Shown: positions 9,651 to 20,281, numbered from the stretch's first letter. The stretch is DNA of 64,000 bases from Cheiracanthium punctorium (GCA_038373885.1 JAWZYV010006201.1:868001-932000); one strand, 5' to 3'. The notes: generated by a model from the sequence alone, not told the origin. Made by a program: numbers and translations.

Positions 9651-11691
9651 AGTGTTGTCCGGTATTTTTCAGGTATTATAATTGCTTATATTTTTTCTGA
9701 TATATGTTGTGATTAGCTATCTTTTAGAGTAATCAGTTTAATTTATTAGCAAGTTTTCATTAATAATTTCAGTTTATGACTTTATTAAATAAATATTTTA
9801 GTTTATTATTGTAAAAATTGTTTTAGTTTATGAATTTATTAAAAGGATGTCTTTGTAAAATTTAAGTATATAAAAAAAATTGAGTGTAAAAATTTTGATA
9901 TGTTTAATTTATTAACAAGTTTTCATTAATAATTTTAGTTTATGACTTTATTAAATAAAAATTTTAGTTTATTATTGTAAAAATTGTTTTAAACAATAAT
10001 ATTAATACCTATTTTATACGTGAACTCATTCATCTGCAATGCCTATAATTTATTACTGTTATTTATCAAAACTTAACAAAAATAATTTGCTAGCTTTAGT
10101 ATAATGCTCTTTGCTAATTGTTTCACAGAAATTAATTTAATGATTCATTATTTTCCTAAACTACGTAAAATATATTAATCGTTGTAGCTTAACTTTGATA
10201 TTTTAATTTAGGATATAATGCCCATGTTTACAAAAAGGATAGATTTTTATTGAAATGGCTTTAATCTAACATGATCTTAATCCATAAGTCCCCATTTTTG
10301 AACGCAGAATGAAACACGTGTCCCCAATTGCATACCCCTAGCACCCTCCCTGGTTTTATCTTATCGGCAAACTGGCCAACTCTTATTGTACCGGCTCTGT
10401 AGAGCCTCAAGGCACTTTCTTATCTCTCAATTTCTTATCAGCTGTACTAGGATATGCACGTGGATTTTACTTCAATCATTGTTTTGTGAATTATGTGAGT
10501 TTTTTATTATTTTCACCTCTCGCGTGTACAAGTACAGGGTAAGTGTAATATTTTCTATTATTTTAGTTACATATAAGTTGATACCGTAATTCTAATTGAA
10601 AATAATTATGTGGTTCTTATAGTTGCACTTTTGATGTGTTGTACTTTTAAGTGTGATTTTTTTTGTTAATGTATGTTTTTCTGTATTTTGGTGTTTTGCG
10701 AAATTTTAAGTGGGTAATCCAGTGTAATTAATATTAATAGCATTATCGGTAGAAGTACTTTATGCAGTTTGTATACAAAAACTGGGGTTTGAGGGCTTTC
10801 TCCTAATAGAAAATAAGGCATGCATGGTATTTGTATTTCAGTAAATTCTAACTAAGATTAAATTTTCGCTTGCTAACTAATTTTATCCTACATAAAATAG
10901 CATTGTGAATCTGGTAAATTGTTATAAGAAAAAAAATTACTTTTAAAGCGTTTAATATCTTCAAATGTGTTATTTTGTTTTTAGTGTCAAAATAATATAC
11001 CTATTTCAGCATATGATGGTATTAAGAATGAATGAAAATGTGCTAGTTGGACCGGGAATTAGGGATAATGTATTTTAAATCATTATTCGATTTTCCGGTC
11101 TTGCTAGCCGTATAGATGTTGGTACTTTGTCCAGAGACTAGAAGATTAGCACGATGTCCCTTCACGTAAGTAAAAACCTTGTATTTTTTAGTTTAAGTAA
11201 TGATTTGTGATTTAAACTATCTAAGTATTGAAAGATATTTATGTACATGCAGTATAAAACTGTGCTAAAACGGATCTTCAAATTTTATTTCCAATAGTTC
11301 AATTTTCTAACAATAGCACTATCTAGTCTAAAAGTTTGTGCTAGTTATGCTCACCTTTCTATAAAATAGGTTAAGTGCATACCACTCAAAAGGTTGATTC
11401 ATGTATAAAATTATGCTTTCATAGTCAAACTGAAATGAGTGTCGCACATAAACAATCTAACTCGTATCGTATTGAAATTCTATAATCAGTACTATGGATA
11501 CATCGTATCGTATCAAACTCTATAATCATGTACTCTACTTGTGATATACAGTAAAAATATTTTGTAGGATTACTAAAAATGTAATTTTTTCTCTAATTGA
11601 TCTATAGAAAATATAAACTAGTATAATCGCTGCCTAAAATTTATCAAAAATGTGTGGGTAAGAAAAAATGTTTAGATAAATACTTTGTTTG

Positions 11692-11795
11692 TTTGTGCTT
11701 TAAGGCAAACCTGCACGCGGGGGTATCTGCTTAGGATGAGGGGTGCCTTGGTAGGAGGACTTTCTAAGGGGATCTAACGCGTATTCATGCATTTC
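11692..11795 (-). mobile_element. SINE 3'-tail fragment in the right arm
   Basis: Reverse-complement counterpart of the left-arm fragment at 296-400. It reads TTTAAGGCAAACCTGCACGC...GGACTTTCTAAGGGGATCTAAC on the plus strand, like the minus-strand SINE at 39225-39435. Its presence at the mirror position means the SINE was already inside the unit when the palindrome formed, or was copied by arm conversion. Confidence 0.6.
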
Positions 11796-12059
11796 GTATA
11801 CAAAAACTTGAGTTTTGGGGGATATATGGCTAAAGTGGTTTTCTCGCAATAGAATATAAGACTATATCCAAATGATGTATTTGTAAAACTTAGGTACTAA
11901 AATCTTTCTATGGTATAATTTTCTCACTTGCCTAACAGTAGATTAAATTTGTAGAAAATGTATGGGTATCCTACTTTAATGTTAAACGGCTACTTAACAA
12001 AAATACGGTATACAAAAATTAAAACACTTGATTAAATTTTTTTTCTTGATAAATTAAAA

Positions 12060-12615
12060 ACACTTGATTAAAATTTTTTCTTGATAAATTAAAACTTGGT
12101 TAAAAAAATAAATTTAGAAATGTATTTGTTGTAAAATTATTTAACTTAAAATTAAAACTTGGTTAAAAATTAAATTAAAACTTGGTTAAAAAAAATAAAT
12201 TTAGAAATGTATTTGTTGTAAAATTATTTAACTTAAAATTAAAACTTGGTTAAAAAATAAATTAACTCTTGATTAAAAAAAATATTTGTTGTAAAATTAA
12301 TTAAAAAAAATTTGTTGTAAAATTATTTAACTTAAAATTAAAACTTTGTTAAAAAATATTTGTTGTAAAATTATTTAACTTAAAATTAAAACTTGGTTAA
12401 AAAAAAATAAATTAGAAATGTATTTGTTGTAAAATTATTTCACTTAAAATTAAAACTTGATTAAAAAATAAATTAACTCTTGATTAAAAAAATATTTGTT
12501 GTAAAATTATATAACTTAAAATTAAAACTGTTGGTTAAAAAATAATAATAAAAATAAATTACTCTTGGTTAAAAAAAATATTTGTTGTAAAATTACTTAT
12601 TTAACTTAAAATTAA
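12060..12615. repeat. AT-rich terminal tandem repeats of the palindromic element
   Basis: Repeated modules AACACTTGATTAAA, AAAACTTGGTTAAAAAA, AAATGTATTTGTTGTAAAATTATTTAACTTAAAATT recur about eight times with variable spacing. The array stops abruptly at about 12615, where unrelated sequence (GTTCGTAGGCC) begins; I take this as the element's right end. The first 85 bases of the window are the inner part of the matching left array. Confidence 0.65.
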
Positions 12616-12884
12616 AGTTCGTAGGCCTCCTGGGGATGTTGTTCATTTCTTTGCTCCACATAGTTAATTATTATTTAAAGAAACAAAAACAACAACGCAT
12701 CCTCTGTGCTACGCCCTGTCTCCATTCATGCGAGGCTAGCGTGATGGGGAAAGGCACAGTAAGAATTTTTATTTGAAATGAGGCGGTAGACGAATTCTAC
12801 CGGGCGGCTGGTGGGTCCTCATTTTTATAATAAAATTTTTTATTTCAGGTTTAATTCATAAGTATAGCTTATTTAAAATTATGT
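12616..12884. other. Unassigned sequence right of the palindromic element
   Basis: No coding region, tandem repeat or inverted-repeat end recognised. It includes a moderately GC-rich stretch (about 12690-12815) with short complementary pieces, possibly an old SINE, but no tRNA promoter boxes could be placed. Confidence 0.3.
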
Positions 12885-13125
12885 CAAAGTCTCTTATTTT
12901 GATACTAAATGTTAAAGTCTGAAAAAATTACAAGTCTCCTTATTTCAAAATATGTCACATCTGAAAATTTTTCCAAGTCCCTTATTTGAAAATATGTCAA
13001 ATCTGAAAAAAATTACAAGTATCCTTATTTGAAAAATATGTTAAAGTCTGAAAATTTTTCCAAGTCCCCTTATTTCAAAAATATGTCACAATCTGAAAAA
13101 AATTACAAGTCCCCTTATTTGAAAA
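12885..13125. repeat. Tandem repeat, about 44-bp unit, six copies
   Basis: CTTATTT recurs at about 12893, 12939, 12981, 13024, 13069 and 13113, each time followed by (C/G)AAAATATGTCA.ATCTGAAAA and TTxCAAGT. The spacing of 42-46 bases shows a short degenerate minisatellite. A reading frame that crosses it carries no coding signal. Confidence 0.75.
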
Positions 13126-13369
13126 AAAGGAAAAAAATTCTTATCAACCCTTCGAACATCCTCTCCCCACATCCGGTCCGACCACGCCCCCCTCTCTCTC
13201 TCTCGACCCAGGGAACGCACTTGTACGGCTGCGCACGATTAACATGGCTGCGCATGAGCAGAACTGTCATTTATCTACTACTTACGTCTTGTAATGTTTA
13301 CTTTATGAAAAAGTACTTTCTGACAAACTCAGCAGACAAATGGTTTTTCATTTTCATGAATGCAAAGAC

Positions 13370-13866
13370 AGGGTTTCTACAGATTTCGCAGCTTTTGCTT
13401 CCCTGACATCTATCACGCTCTTCCCTAACATTTTATCTAGCGTGCTTTCATGAATTTTGAGTTATTTTTAATATTACTTGCTTTTTTTAATAACTTTTTA
13501 TACATTTTGCTCTTTTATCTGTAAATAATAATAAAGTAAATATATACAAAGATTTTATTTGAGATCACTGAATTCTAACAAAATCCATGTTTGATAATAA
13601 TTTAGGATAAAATTAAACATATTTCAACTAGACAAGATATGTTCACAAAGGATACATTTTAAAATTATTTATAAGGCTAAAAAAGAAAATAACAAAAATA
13701 TCTACAATTAGGCTCAAGCAGTAACTATTTTCTTGATTTTTTCTGCAAAATTCAATTTTTCTTTCATTTCCTTGACCTTCTTCAGTTTCTTTGAATTTTG
13801 ATGACTTTTTCACCAAATCCCTGACCAAAACGCATTTCCCTGACTTTATAGGTCTGTAGAAACCCT
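13370..13866. mobile_element. MITE with AGGGTTTCTACAG terminal inverted repeats
   Basis: AGGGTTTCTACAGA at the left end and TCTGTAGAAACCCT at the right end are perfect inverted repeats, flanked on both sides by AGAC. Removing the element and one AGAC restores the zinc-finger frame around RHRLCIHENEKP. The interior repeats TCAGGGA/TCAAGGAA motifs and codes for nothing. The ends resemble hAT-type MITEs, although only 4 bases of target duplication are visible where hAT normally leaves 8, so the superfamily is uncertain. Confidence 0.75.
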
Positions 13867-14011
13867 AGACGATGTCTTGTTAGCTGAATTTTTTGAGAAA
13901 ATACTCTTTCGCAAACCTTAAAGACAAAAGACTTCACATTCCATTCATATGAATACTGAGATGCTGTATTAGATTACTTTTAACAGAAAATGTACTCTGA
14001 CAAACTTCACA

Positions 14012-14376
14012 GTCAGACCCTTTTTTGACGAGAGCTGGCTGTGTGGTCTCTAGATCTGCGGCATGTGATGAACATTTCAATCGTCTGGTAGTTAAGTCGA
14101 ACGATGGCAACGGTTGCCATTTTTTCAGCATTGGGCCATCTATCCAGCTGTTCTCGCATTCTTCTATTTTTCAGCAGATGTCAGTGCTGTTAAAAAATAA
14201 TCGTGACCATTTTTTTTTTACAGGAAATGATGTGCTAAAAAGTAAAGGATTCTCGTGGAGCTATGTCACCCGCAACTGTTTTTATAGCAATCAAATCTAT
14301 TCTTCGCGACTGGCAACAGTCAAAACGTCAGAGTTTGGTGTTCCCAGAGCGGGATGACTGCGCGATAAAGGATTAA
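14012..14376 (-). mobile_element. piggyBac-type MITE (TTAA-CCCTTT family), copy 1
   Basis: Related along its length to the copies at 29571 and 40735: CTCTAGATCTG.GGCA.G.GATGAAC, CAGCATTGGG, GTCAGTGCTGTTAAAAA, GATTCTCGTGGAG and a degenerate end CGCGATAAAGGATTAA. It lies inside the zinc-finger pseudogene and has lost one terminal part. Confidence 0.7.
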
Positions 14377-14893
14377 ACCAGCATTACGAGCAAAAGCTTT
14401 ATGACAAACTTTGCAAACAAACGGTTTCATACTTTCATGCATACAGAAATTGTTTTTAGGTTAAATTTTTGAGAAAATACTTTATGGAAAAATTTTACAG
14501 ACAAAAGGTTTCTTGCTTTCATTTTTATGTATGTGAAGACTTGTTGCCAAATAACGTTTTTGAGAAAACACTTTTCAACAAACTTCTCAACAAATAAAAC
14601 TTTTTGAATATTTTATCATAATCCTTCTAGCTCTTGTTGAAAATCACATTTGCATAAGTATATAAGCAATTTTCACCAGCTAAATTTGTTTGTGATACCG
14701 AGTTCTATTGTACTTCTGTTTGGCTTACATTTCTATTTGCTACTTTTGGGAAGCAGGATCTTTTCCAAAATAATTAGGTTAACTTCAGAATGTTTCTGAA
14801 AAGCTATGTTATATAATACTCTCATATACACGCTATATTATGACATATACTAAATGAGCTCTGGTAAAAATGATTTGCATTAATTATGTAAAC

Positions 14894-15068
14894 CAGGGGC
14901 GTAGCCAGAAATTTTTTATGGGGGGGGGGAGTTACGATTACTACAACTCATATATATGTATACTTGTGTGATAATGTAGTGAAGAATGTACATTTTGTAT
15001 GGCAAAAAATAGCTCATAAGGGGGGGTTATGACCTCCCTAACCCCCCTCCCCCTTGGCTACGCCCCTG
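14894..15068. mobile_element. hAT MITE with CAGGGGCGTAGCCA ends
   Basis: Inverted ends CAGGGGCGTAGCCA and TGGCTACGCCCCTG (with one extra T), flanked by a perfect 8-bp duplication ATGTAAAC (14886-14893 and 15069-15076), the hAT hallmark. The duplicated target is part of the 101-bp satellite unit. A diverged sister copy is at 58844-58994. Confidence 0.95.
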
Positions 15069-15156
15069 ATGTAAACAGAAGACCCCGCTAAGCCAACATG
15101 AGTCTCAAGGCAAACATTTCACATAAAATCCTTTTACTTTGCTCTGGAAAAAATGA

Positions 15157-15387
15157 TTTGCGTGTTGTGTTGTGGGATTAAGGTTGATTAGCTACGCATG
15201 GGCTCTAGGCCTATGGGTGGGATGCCCTCCATGGGGGTCTTAACCCGCATTCACGCTAAGTTTCGGAGAAAACCACGGAAAACTCCGAACGGTTAGGTCG
15301 ATGGACGTGCGATGGGACCCGAACCCGGACCTTCACACTTCGCCCATCTACCATTTCTAGTGGCATAACCACTACGCCATGGTGAGG

Positions 15388-15390
<3 letters not shown>
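15157..15390 (-). mobile_element. tRNA-headed SINE (family 1) inserted in the satellite
   Basis: On the minus strand the head reads GCCTCACCATGGCGTAGTGG, which includes a pol III A box (TGGCGTAGTGG), followed about 45 bases later by a B box (GGGTTCGGGTCCC). The body AACCGTTCGGAGTTTTCCGTGG follows. The same body occurs at 46390-46612 and 63418-63714. ATGATTTGC of the satellite flanks both sides, and a run of about 38 A separates the head from the satellite. Confidence 0.8.
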
Positions 15391-15430
<40 letters not shown>

Positions 15431-15922
15431 ATTTGCATCAATTATGTAAACAGAAGACCCCAACTAAGCCAACATGAGTCTCAAGTCAAACATTTCACAT
15501 AAAATCCCTTTACTTTGCTCTGGAAAAAATGATTTGCATTAATTATGTAAACAGAAGACCCCGACTAAGCCAACATGAGTCTCAAGGCAAGCATTTCACA
15601 TAAAACCCCTTTACTTTGCTCTGGAAAAAATGATTTGCATCAATTATGTAAACAGAAGACCCCAACTAAGCCAACATGAGTCTCAAGTCAAACATTTCAC
15701 ATAAAATCCCTTTACTTTGCTCTGGAAAAAATGATTTGCATTAATTATGTAAACAGAAGACCCCGACTAAGCCAACATGAGTCTCAAGGCAAGCATTTCA
15801 CATAAAACCCCTTTACTTTGCTCTTTAAAAAAATGATTTGCATTAATTATGTAAACAGAAGACCCCGACTAAGCCAACATGAGTCTCAAGGCAAACATTT
15901 CACATAAAACCCCTTTACTTTG

Positions 15923-17165
15923 ATGTATGCATTTGTATTCACACATACTATACATGTTCTGCAGAAAAAAAGGTTGTCATTACTTGTGCTTTAATTTGAT
16001 ACAGTTTACCTGGTTATCGAAATTTTCAGAGATCTCTTCAAATGCTGAAAGAGATTTAATAAAACATTAACTTACTTTAAATAGCAAGTAATTAGAGCAG
16101 GCTTTCATTAGATTTTCTGAGACCGTACTGACTCTTGATAATTTTAATTAATTATTTTGTTAATTTAACAATTTTTCATCTACAATTGATATTTGTAATC
16201 AGTTAGTTGCTTTAAGTTGTATTTAGTAATTAGCAAATTTTTTAAATATTCTGAAACCCCATCCTTTCCCTTAACATCAGGTTTAAAAAAAAAAAAAACC
16301 CTGAAAAATCCAGTAGGTGGTTGTTTTCTGAAAAAACCTGGGTTTTTAACAACATTAGCTGTACTTATACCCTTCTAGTGAGTTTGTTAAATCACTTTAT
16401 ATTCATTTTTGGTGTAACTGTTTTTTATTTTGAAGGCATGTTTAAATACAGTTAAATTAAAATTATTAAAACAAAAAAAAATAATATATAATCAATCAAC
16501 TCCCTTCTCCACCACTTAGCAGTAACCACTCAGCTCCACCACTTGTAAAATTATCAAACGTTGACCGGTCCTCCTGTTTGACAAATGCTGTATGATGTAT
16601 GCTATATCAGATTTTCAAGACTTTTCAATATAAAAGTAGTATTAAATGACAATGGCCCAGCATTTTATTCAAAACATTATTGTTGAAAATAAATTTCTCT
16701 GGACAAAATTTGTATAAAAGATTATGCTAAAGAGATACTAATTAACACCAATAAAAGACTGATCTGCTTCTGATGACAAACCCATGAACTTTTTTTTCTA
16801 GGGGCTGGGAAGAAATGAGAGGTCTGTACTAGACTTGTGAAACAAAAAGCATCAAACGTTTACGAATACAGCAGAACTTTTATCTTTTATTGAACATACT
16901 AAAATGATTAGAGTATTTTATATGATAATTTTTAAACGTGAATTATCATTGTGACGTTCCTCCCCCCTCCTCTTTTCCTTTAAACCTCCATAATATTTAG
17001 CTTTTAACTGCTTTTTTACTCTGTGATCTATTAAGGTGTAGTTTCGCTATTTTACTCCTCATCTGGCGCATTTATCCTTTTTGGATCTTGTGCCACTAAC
17101 CTCCAACAAACGAACAAAATAGCTTTCATATGATAGTTGACAGGAATGCAAAAAACTAGAAAGCT
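15923..17165. other. AT-rich intergenic sequence
   Basis: No gene or clear element end. The stretch 16270-16355 (CAGGTTTAAAAA...AACCCTGAAAA...AAAAAACCTGGGTTTTTAAC) resembles the GGTTTAAACC/AACCCGGTTTTT ends of the hAT element at 57291-58319 and may be a solo fragment. Confidence 0.4.
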
Positions 17166-17169
17166 TAGA

Positions 17170-18110
17170 AAGGTGGTCAAAGCAAATGGTTAAAATTCAT
17201 AGTTTCCCCTGTGACACACAAGGGACAGTCAGGCATATCAGACACACTGATAAAGTGAAGGTGGCACTGAAGAAAGTCATGTCCTGTCAAAATTCTTAAA
17301 TTTGCAGAAAGATCTGTCGAAGCAGACTGATAGGAATAGAGTTGAGAATGAGGCTGGACCATATTTTTTTCTGTGGCATACTTTGGCTGTTTAGTTGTTT
17401 GTCGTTCCTACAGTGGTGGAGGTAATTTGGTTGTAAGGTAAGGCAAAGTGATGCTGTGGAAAGTCTGAAGCTTATCAGCCCTCTCGTTACCAGATATCAC
17501 AATGGCTGGGGATCCACTGGAATAAAATCCCCCAGGCATCAGTGGTAAGTTTATTGATTTTCAGTTTTATTTCCTATACACTTTCAAGTTCTCTGCTTTA
17601 GAAGGAGCCAAGAGAAAGGATCGCTGATTATGAGCCAACAAGGATAACTGAATGGTTGAAGTTTGTAGCACACAGCTGGAAAAACGATGAGCAGATTGTT
17701 TAGTTGCCATGATTTCATCTTCGAAGTTACTGGCATTTACACCAACTGAGCATGAGCCCACGAAAAAGTTTTCACAATAAAAACCAGCTCCGACCGAAGA
17801 ATCCTTCTGGAATTAGCCATCAGTATAAATTTGAAGCCATTTTTCTTATGGGTATCTATTTGCAATTGTTTCAAATGTGTGGCTACAAAGAACAGCAGGA
17901 ACAGTATCAATTATTTCTTTGTTGGTTGCCAATTAAAAGTTTGTAGGTTGAATTCCAAGAGTCGGTGGAAATCTCTAAGAGGTTTGGGAATTCTTTTCAT
18001 GTTTAGTCATGAGGTCTTCGGCTTTTGTGAAGAATGATTGGGGTGTCTTCATTCTTTTTCAAGCTGTGTCACAAGTTGCTGCCATTGCTGCAGAGGAAGT
18101 GTTGATAATT
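17170..18110 (-). pseudogene. LINE (RNase H-bearing, I-group type) 3' fragment
   Basis: Minus-strand translation, moving between frames, gives the RNase H landmarks of a non-LTR retrotransposon in order: WLQIYTDG and SSVGAGFYCENFF (about 17860-17770, with the catalytic Asp of YTDG), GVNASNFEDEIMATKQSAH (about 17740-17680, with the catalytic Glu), WIPSHCDI and GNERADKLQ (about 17530-17470, with the last catalytic Asp), then LRILTGHDFLQCHLHFI and a CPLC...HLL knuckle (about 17310-17180). Stops and frameshifts show it is dead. No reverse transcriptase domain is visible upstream, so the copy is 5'-truncated. Confidence 0.75.
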
Positions 18111-18312
18111 CTCAGGAAACACCAGAGAGTTACATATGTAATTAATAGATATTCTGTTATAAGAGATAGAAATCCATAGAGCGGGGGATTGAACCCTTCC
18201 TTTAAAAACCTCAAATTTCTGTATTCATCAATGCTAATGGCAATTTAATACATCTACTCTAATTTTAAAAATATGTTTCCAAGTATTAAGTTAAATAAGA
18301 TAGTGACTTATA

Positions 18313-18896
18313 CCGTGTTTATAATCGCCCTCGCGTAATAGTCGCGTTCCCATTTTGAAGCACAAAAAATTGTCAAAATAATTTCCCCGCATAAAAGTCG
18401 CAGTCATATATATTACACTGCAAAAAATTTTCGTAAAATTACAGGATAAGGACTGTAAATTTTACAGCACTTGTACCATTTTTCGTGTTTACGGTAGAAC
18501 TACGGTAAATCGACAGTATTTGATCCTTAAAAATACGGTATATGTGCCGTTTCTATTGTTAACGGCAGTTATAGTATAGTAAATTTACGGTACATGTACT
18601 GGTCCCACTGCTGCCAGTACATGTACCGTAATTTGGGATTGAAATTTTTTGCAGTGTAGACCATCTTTATGTCGATAAAAATTTTACTATAAAAAGAAAA
18701 ATACATCTTTCTTGCGTGTTCAACTGAGCAAAAGATTATTAAATATACGACAGATAATCTGGGAAAATTTGCTAAATTAATAATTTTACTATATTACCAT
18801 TAATTTTCTAGCATTTAAGTGTATAATAGTCGCGCCTAGATTTTCACCATGAAAAATTGGTAAAAAAAAGTGCGACTATTACGCGAGCAAACACGG
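18313..18896. mobile_element. MITE with CCGTGTTT...TCGCGTAATAGTCGC ends (pogo/mariner-like)
   Basis: Left end CCGTGTTTATAATCGCCCTCGCGTAATAGTCGCG and right end GTGCGACTATTACGCGAGCAAACACGG are inverted copies, flanked by TA on both sides, consistent with a TA-targeting (Tc/mariner/pogo) transposon. The interior is non-coding and contains a second MITE at 18416-18656. Confidence 0.75.
18416..18656. mobile_element. CACTG-ended MITE nested in the 18313 element
   Basis: Ends CACTGCAAAAAATTTT and AAATTTTTTGCAGTG are inverted and flanked by TA. CACTG ends suggest an EnSpm/CACTA-type MITE. The interior includes a hairpin (GGTACATGTACTGG...CCAGTACATGTACC) and repeated TTTACGGTA motifs. Confidence 0.75.
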
Positions 18897-18904
18897 TATT
18901 TAGA

Positions 18905-20280
18905 CTGCTTATGACAAGCTGCTGTTGCACTGTTCTGTAAGTCTAGAAACTATTTCACACATGAATACTGTACAGAAATAATATCTGTTTCAATAAAACT
19001 ACGTAACTGGTAAATTTTCTAATTAATTTTAAAACAAAGTAAGAAATTAGTTTTTTAACGATGTTTTCATGAATTTTGTTTCCTTCAAAGTCGGTTATTA
19101 TTTCATTAGTTAATTTTCTGAGTAAGATCCGAATTCATAAAGAACACAGAAATGTAAGACAGCTTTTGTTGATCAGATGTGAAAAAAGGAGAAATGTTAA
19201 TTTTTTTTAACAAGGAAATTTACCTTTCTCCAGTACACTTTGGAATTGTTAAAAAAAAAAAAAAAAAATCACACAGTGCAGTTTACATTTTGGCAGATGT
19301 AGAGAATAAATTTAAAATTTGATCGTTTTTTACATATTTAATGCTCTTGACTGATTTGTTATTGTTGAACTAAATTACCCTCAATTCATTAGGAAATTCC
19401 TCATTTAAATCTGAGGATGAATTTGTAAAATTCTTTTCCATCTCTTTGTGAAGAATAACGGCCTTTTAAATTGAAAGACAAGCAATTCCACCCTGTGATG
19501 GAGATCACATATCTAATTTAATAATCATTTACTTTGGCTTTCTTTAATGTAATCTATCCAAAATCAAGAATTCTAAATCACTTCTGTTTTTCATTTTTCT
19601 GCTGTTTCGGTTTTTAAATCTGTATATTTGCTTTTCCCCGTATGCACTATTCTTCACTTGTTCATTCGTCTCGTCAGACCGGTGTGCTAAAAATAGATTA
19701 TATTTGCGTCCGTTTGCAAAATCAACATACTTTTGATTCCCCTCCTTTGGCTTGGTGTTGACGTTTTTATTATTTGTTGCCCTTCCGACGTCTTTAAAAT
19801 TATTTGCTCGCGATTACGTCAATTTTAATTTTATTGGATTAACCGTTTTGGTTGCTCTGGAATTGGCGTTATTGATCTCAGCCAAGTTATTGTTCTCACC
19901 AATGTGTGATTCTCTGCTGGCGTAATTTTTAATTCATTCCACCTTAATTTCAATGTCTATATAGGACGTATTTTTTATTTCGCTGAGCCACCACCATCCG
20001 TTGTAATAAGTTTATATTTCGATAGTGTATGTTTAATAAAATAGTTTTAAGTATTTAACGTCTTTTTATTATATTGCAACTAAGTGTATTCGAACCTGGA
20101 TTTTCATGTATCACACACAACGCAGACTTAATGATTTAAAACAGCCTAATTAAATAACTTCTTTACAACCCCCCCCCCCCCCAACTTTACAAACAGCATT
20201 TTACTTTTTAAATTGGATATTGCTGTATCGCAAAGTGACACGTGTTGACATATTTGGTGCAAGAGTCCAAATCAACTTCA
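18905..20280. other. Intergenic sequence without recognised features
   Basis: No open frame with homology and no paired element ends seen. There is a poly(A) run at about 19250 and a poly(C) run at about 20168. Confidence 0.4.
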
Positions 20281-20281
20281 T

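Larger units (their letters stand above)
1..12615. mobile_element. Giant palindromic (foldback-like) element, left end outside the window
   Basis: Bases 1 to about 6010 are the reverse complement of about 6081 to 12096. Over the coding region the mirror is exact in register (paired coordinates sum to 12091, centre 6045.5). Further out a few substitutions and small indels accumulate, so base 1 pairs with about 12096. Each arm carries one intact gene, its upstream region, its 3' region and a SINE tail fragment. The right arm continues into AT-rich tandem repeats to about 12615; the matching left terminus lies before base 1, so the whole unit should be about 13 kb. The arms differ (for example a substitution at 4589/7502, a 1-base indel near 2830, a rearranged stretch near 540-640), which argues against a simple read fold-back. 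Known foldback elements have long inverted repeats with repetitive ends, but I see no transposase here. Whether this is a mobile element, an integrated viral genome or an inverted segmental duplication is not settled. Confidence 0.8.
13275..14605 (-). pseudogene. Decayed C2H2 zinc-finger gene, split by two MITEs
   Basis: Minus-strand pieces of C2H2 fingers are clear despite stops and frameshifts. From 5' to 3' they are: SQKRYLATSLHIHKNESKKP (about 14580-14520), KPFVCKIFHKVFSQK, KPFVCKVCHKAFARNAG (about 14430-14380), CEVCQSTFSVKSNLIQHLSI (about 14010-13945), a frameshifted finger with KVCERVFSQKIQLTRHRL (about 13930-13872), and HENEKPFVC-stop-VCQK (about 13360-13300). The linker EKPFVC and the C-x2-C...H-x3-H layout identify the family. 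The 13370-13866 and 14012-14376 insertions interrupt it, and several fingers have lost a ligand. The intact protein would have been a DNA-binding poly-zinc-finger factor; this copy is not functional. Confidence 0.75.
14820..15922. repeat. 101-bp satellite array, interrupted by two insertions
   Basis: The unit GCTCTGGAAAAAATGATTTGCAT.AATTATGTAAACAGAAGACCCC...ACATTTCACATAAAACCCCTTTACTTT starts at 15517, 15618, 15719 and 15820, an exact 101-base period. Further units lie at 14858 and 15137. A hAT MITE (14894-15068) and a SINE with a long A-run (about 15157-15428) are inserted in the first units. Adjacent units differ at only a few sites (GGCAAGC/GTCAAAC), and the alternation of two unit versions suggests a 202-base higher-order repeat. 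Confidence 0.9.

Noticed and set aside
1..12615. The palindrome as a pure sequencing or assembly fold-back
   Set aside because: The arms differ by substitutions, indels and a local rearrangement in the outer parts and at the centre. A read artefact would give only random errors. Not fully excluded, so it is listed as the main control.
1..12615. A complete integrated parvovirus, polinton or other known virus
   Set aside because: No replication initiator, polymerase, integrase or capsid gene was recognised in the arms; only the palindromic layout is reminiscent.
13029..13406. 125-codon plus-strand frame
   Set aside because: It crosses the 44-base minisatellite, a low-complexity proline stretch and antisense zinc-finger remnants, and ends inside a MITE.
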